Origin: JBBPYA01 sp038200385
GTDB taxonomy: Bacteria; Actinomycetota; Actinomycetes; Mycobacteriales; Geodermatophilaceae
Length of the DNA: 7,154 nt
Direction of reading: 5' to 3'
Assembly: GCA_038200385.1 (NCBI GenBank)
Contig: JBBPYA010000285.1
Coordinates: 1-7,154, forward strand
The first letter of the stretch is position 1, and each line of letters begins with the position of its first letter. The notes under the pieces are model-generated. The model did no database searches, was not told the DNA's origin, and saw nothing but the letters and a program-made list of their open reading frames with translations. The position numbers and the translations under genes are program-made. Below are positions 6,065 through 7,154 of this stretch, piece after piece.

Positions 6065-6936
6065 GCCCGCCCGGAGCGCTCCGGCTGGGTCGCTGCCTGT
6101 TCGCGCCCGGCGAGCCCGCCGTGATGGCGATCGTGAACCGCACGCCCGACTCCTTCTACGACCGGGGCCGCACCTACCAGCGGGATGCTGCCCTGGAACG
6201 GGTACACGAGGTGGTGGCCGAGGGTGCCGGGCTGATCGACATCGGCGGGGTGAAGGCCGGCCCCGGTGAGGACGTCGACGTGACCGAGGAGATCCGCCGG
6301 GTGGCCGGCTTCGTCGGGACGGTGCGGGCGGCGTACCCGGACCTCGTGATCGCCGTCGACACCTGGCGGGCCGAGGTCGGCCGCGCCGTCTGCGCCGAGG
6401 GCGCCGACCTGCTCAACGATCCCTGGGGCGGTGTCGAGCCCGCCCTCGCCGACGTGGCAGCCGAGTACGGTGCCGGCCTGGTCTGCAGCCACGCGGGCGG
6501 TCAGCCGACACGGACGAAGCCACACCGCGTGCGGTACGCCGACGTCGTCTCCGACGTACGGTCCTGGACCACGGGGCTGGCACAGCGAGCGGTAGCTTCC
6601 GGCGTCCACCCGGACGGGATCCTGATCGATCCTGGCCACGACTTCGGCAAGAACACCTGGCATTCCCTCGAGCTGACGCGGCGGCTCGACGAACTGGTCG
6701 ACACCGGGTGGCCGGTGCTGGTCGCCTTGTCGCACAAGGACTTCATCGGGGAGACGCTGGACCTGCCGGTGGGGGAGCGGCTGACCGGGACGCTGGCGGC
6801 CACCGCAGTCTGCGCCTGGCACGGGGCGCGGATCTTCCGGGCGCACCAGGTCGTGCAGACCCGGCAGGTGCTCGACATGGTGGCCTCGATCCGGGGGGAC
6901 CGGCCACCGGCCCGGGCGATCCGCGGGTTGGCCTGA
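6061..6936 (+). CDS. folP2: FolP2-type dihydropteroate synthase homologue (probably not a true DHPS)
   Basis: A 291-residue pterin-binding TIM-barrel protein. It keeps much of the DHPS frame: MAIVNRTPDSFYD at 22-34, D100 in VDTW, N119-D120 in NDPWGG, H144, DPGHDFGK at 190-197, K226 in SHKDFIGE and H262 in RAHQV. The hallmark DHPS loop GGESTRPG, which carries the Thr and Arg that handle pterin pyrophosphate and pABA, is here GGVKAGPGE (62-70). The SRKSFIG motif is altered to SHKDFIG. The translation closely resembles mycobacterial FolP2 (Rv1207 type), including the DIGGVKAGPG loop and the NTFH/NTWH region; FolP2 of M. leprae and M. tuberculosis was reported to lack DHPS activity. The true function of FolP2 is unknown to me. 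In mycobacteria folP2 neighbours a glucosyl-3-phosphoglycerate synthase gene; here a convergent HisN-like gene follows instead. Confidence 0.88.
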   Translation: MSPPGALRLGRCLFAPGEPAVMAIVNRTPDSFYDRGRTYQRDAALERVHEVVAEGAGLIDIGGVKAGPGEDVDVTEEIRRVAGFVGTVRAAYPDLVIAVDTWRAEVGRAVCAEGADLLNDPWGGVEPALADVAAEYGAGLVCSHAGGQPTRTKPHRVRYADVVSDVRSWTTGLAQRAVASGVHPDGILIDPGHDFGKNTWHSLELTRRLDELVDTGWPVLVALSHKDFIGETLDLPVGERLTGTLAATAVCAWHGARIFRAHQVVQTRQVLDMVASIRGDRPPARAIRGLA

Positions 6937-6954
6937 GCCGCGCCTCACCAGGCC
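6930..6954. terminator. Possible bidirectional hairpin between convergent genes
   Basis: GGCC (6930-6933) pairs with GGCC (6951-6954), and TGAG (6934-6937) pairs with CTCA (6944-6947) around a 6-nt loop, leaving CCA (6948-6950) as a bulge. It covers both facing stop codons, whose TGA/TCA pair supplies part of the symmetry. No T-run follows on either strand, so any termination would be of the I-shaped, U-less kind often proposed for actinobacteria. Confidence 0.35.
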
Positions 6955-7154
6955 GCGGTGACGTCCCCGTCCGGCATCGGGCCACGACCGACTGGCCCCG
7001 CGGGGTCCGGGTCCGGGCGCAGCACGGCCAGCGCTTGCTCGTGCAACAGTCCGTTGCTGCAGACCGCGCTGCCGCCGTCCGGACCGGGGCGCCCCTCCAG
7101 GTCACTGAACCGGCCACCGGCCTCGGTCACCACGACCGCCAGCGCGGCCAGGTC
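6945..7154 (-). CDS. hisN: Inositol monophosphatase family, HisN-like histidinol-phosphatase, C-terminal fragment
   Basis: The last 69 codons of a minus-strand gene; the 5' part runs off the window at 7154. The translation begins DLAALAVVVTEAGGRFSDLEG, and the edge Asp fits the metal-binding Asp of the family's WD-x-A-A...EAGG motif. It continues with a GGSAVCSNGLLH segment near the end. That GGSA...NGLLH pattern is characteristic of actinobacterial HisN (histidinol-phosphatase of the IMPase fold, Rv3137 type), which removes phosphate from histidinol phosphate in histidine synthesis. A general inositol monophosphatase or CysQ-like phosphatase is the alternative. The tail ends in Pro/Gly/Asp-rich sequence. 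It faces folP2 with only 8 bp between the stop codons. Confidence 0.8.
   Translation of the reverse strand, partial: DLAALAVVVTEAGGRFSDLEGRPGPDGGSAVCSNGLLHEQALAVLRPDPDPAGPVGRGPMPDGDVTAAW

Overview
This is a GC-rich stretch from an actinobacterium. The evidence is strong G/C third-position bias, GTG starts, ATGA/GTGA stop-start overlaps, TANNNT -10 boxes lying close to start codons, and proteins that resemble mycobacterial and rhodococcal families (FolP2, HisN, a GroEL without the usual GGM tail). I cannot name the genus. Family assignments come from reading the translations; no search was run.

Left half (37-4582, + strand): four tightly packed genes that look like the downstream half of a propane/short-alkane binuclear-iron monooxygenase operon (prmABCD or mimABCD type). 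In order they are an amidohydrolase-2 family protein, a DUF59/MIP18-like protein, a zinc- and NAD-dependent secondary alcohol dehydrogenase, and a divergent GroEL. The first three overlap by ATGA and the chaperonin follows after 21 bp, so they are almost certainly one transcript read from upstream of the window. The monooxygenase genes should lie just before base 1 but are not visible. In the inferred pathway the monooxygenase makes propan-2-ol, the dehydrogenase makes acetone, and the chaperonin (probably with the DUF59 and amidohydrolase proteins) supports folding or maturation of the oxygenase.

Right half (4583-7154): a boundary with a plausible promoter leads to a 12-helix MFS transporter. 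Next comes a second promoter-like site with a possible 21-codon leader ORF overlapping, by GTGA, the start of a FolP2-type dihydropteroate synthase homologue. Last is the 3' end of a convergent minus-strand gene of the inositol monophosphatase/histidinol-phosphatase family (HisN-like), cut by the window edge. These genes have no evident link to alkane oxidation.

Most unusual points: two near-identical C(UUCG)G hairpins at the very start of the DUF59 gene; the chaperonin's altered apical surface and replaced tail; the degenerate pterin/pABA-loop motif in FolP2; and short leader ORFs placed at or next to predicted transcription starts. I saw no tRNA, rRNA, CRISPR array, insertion sequence or attachment site.
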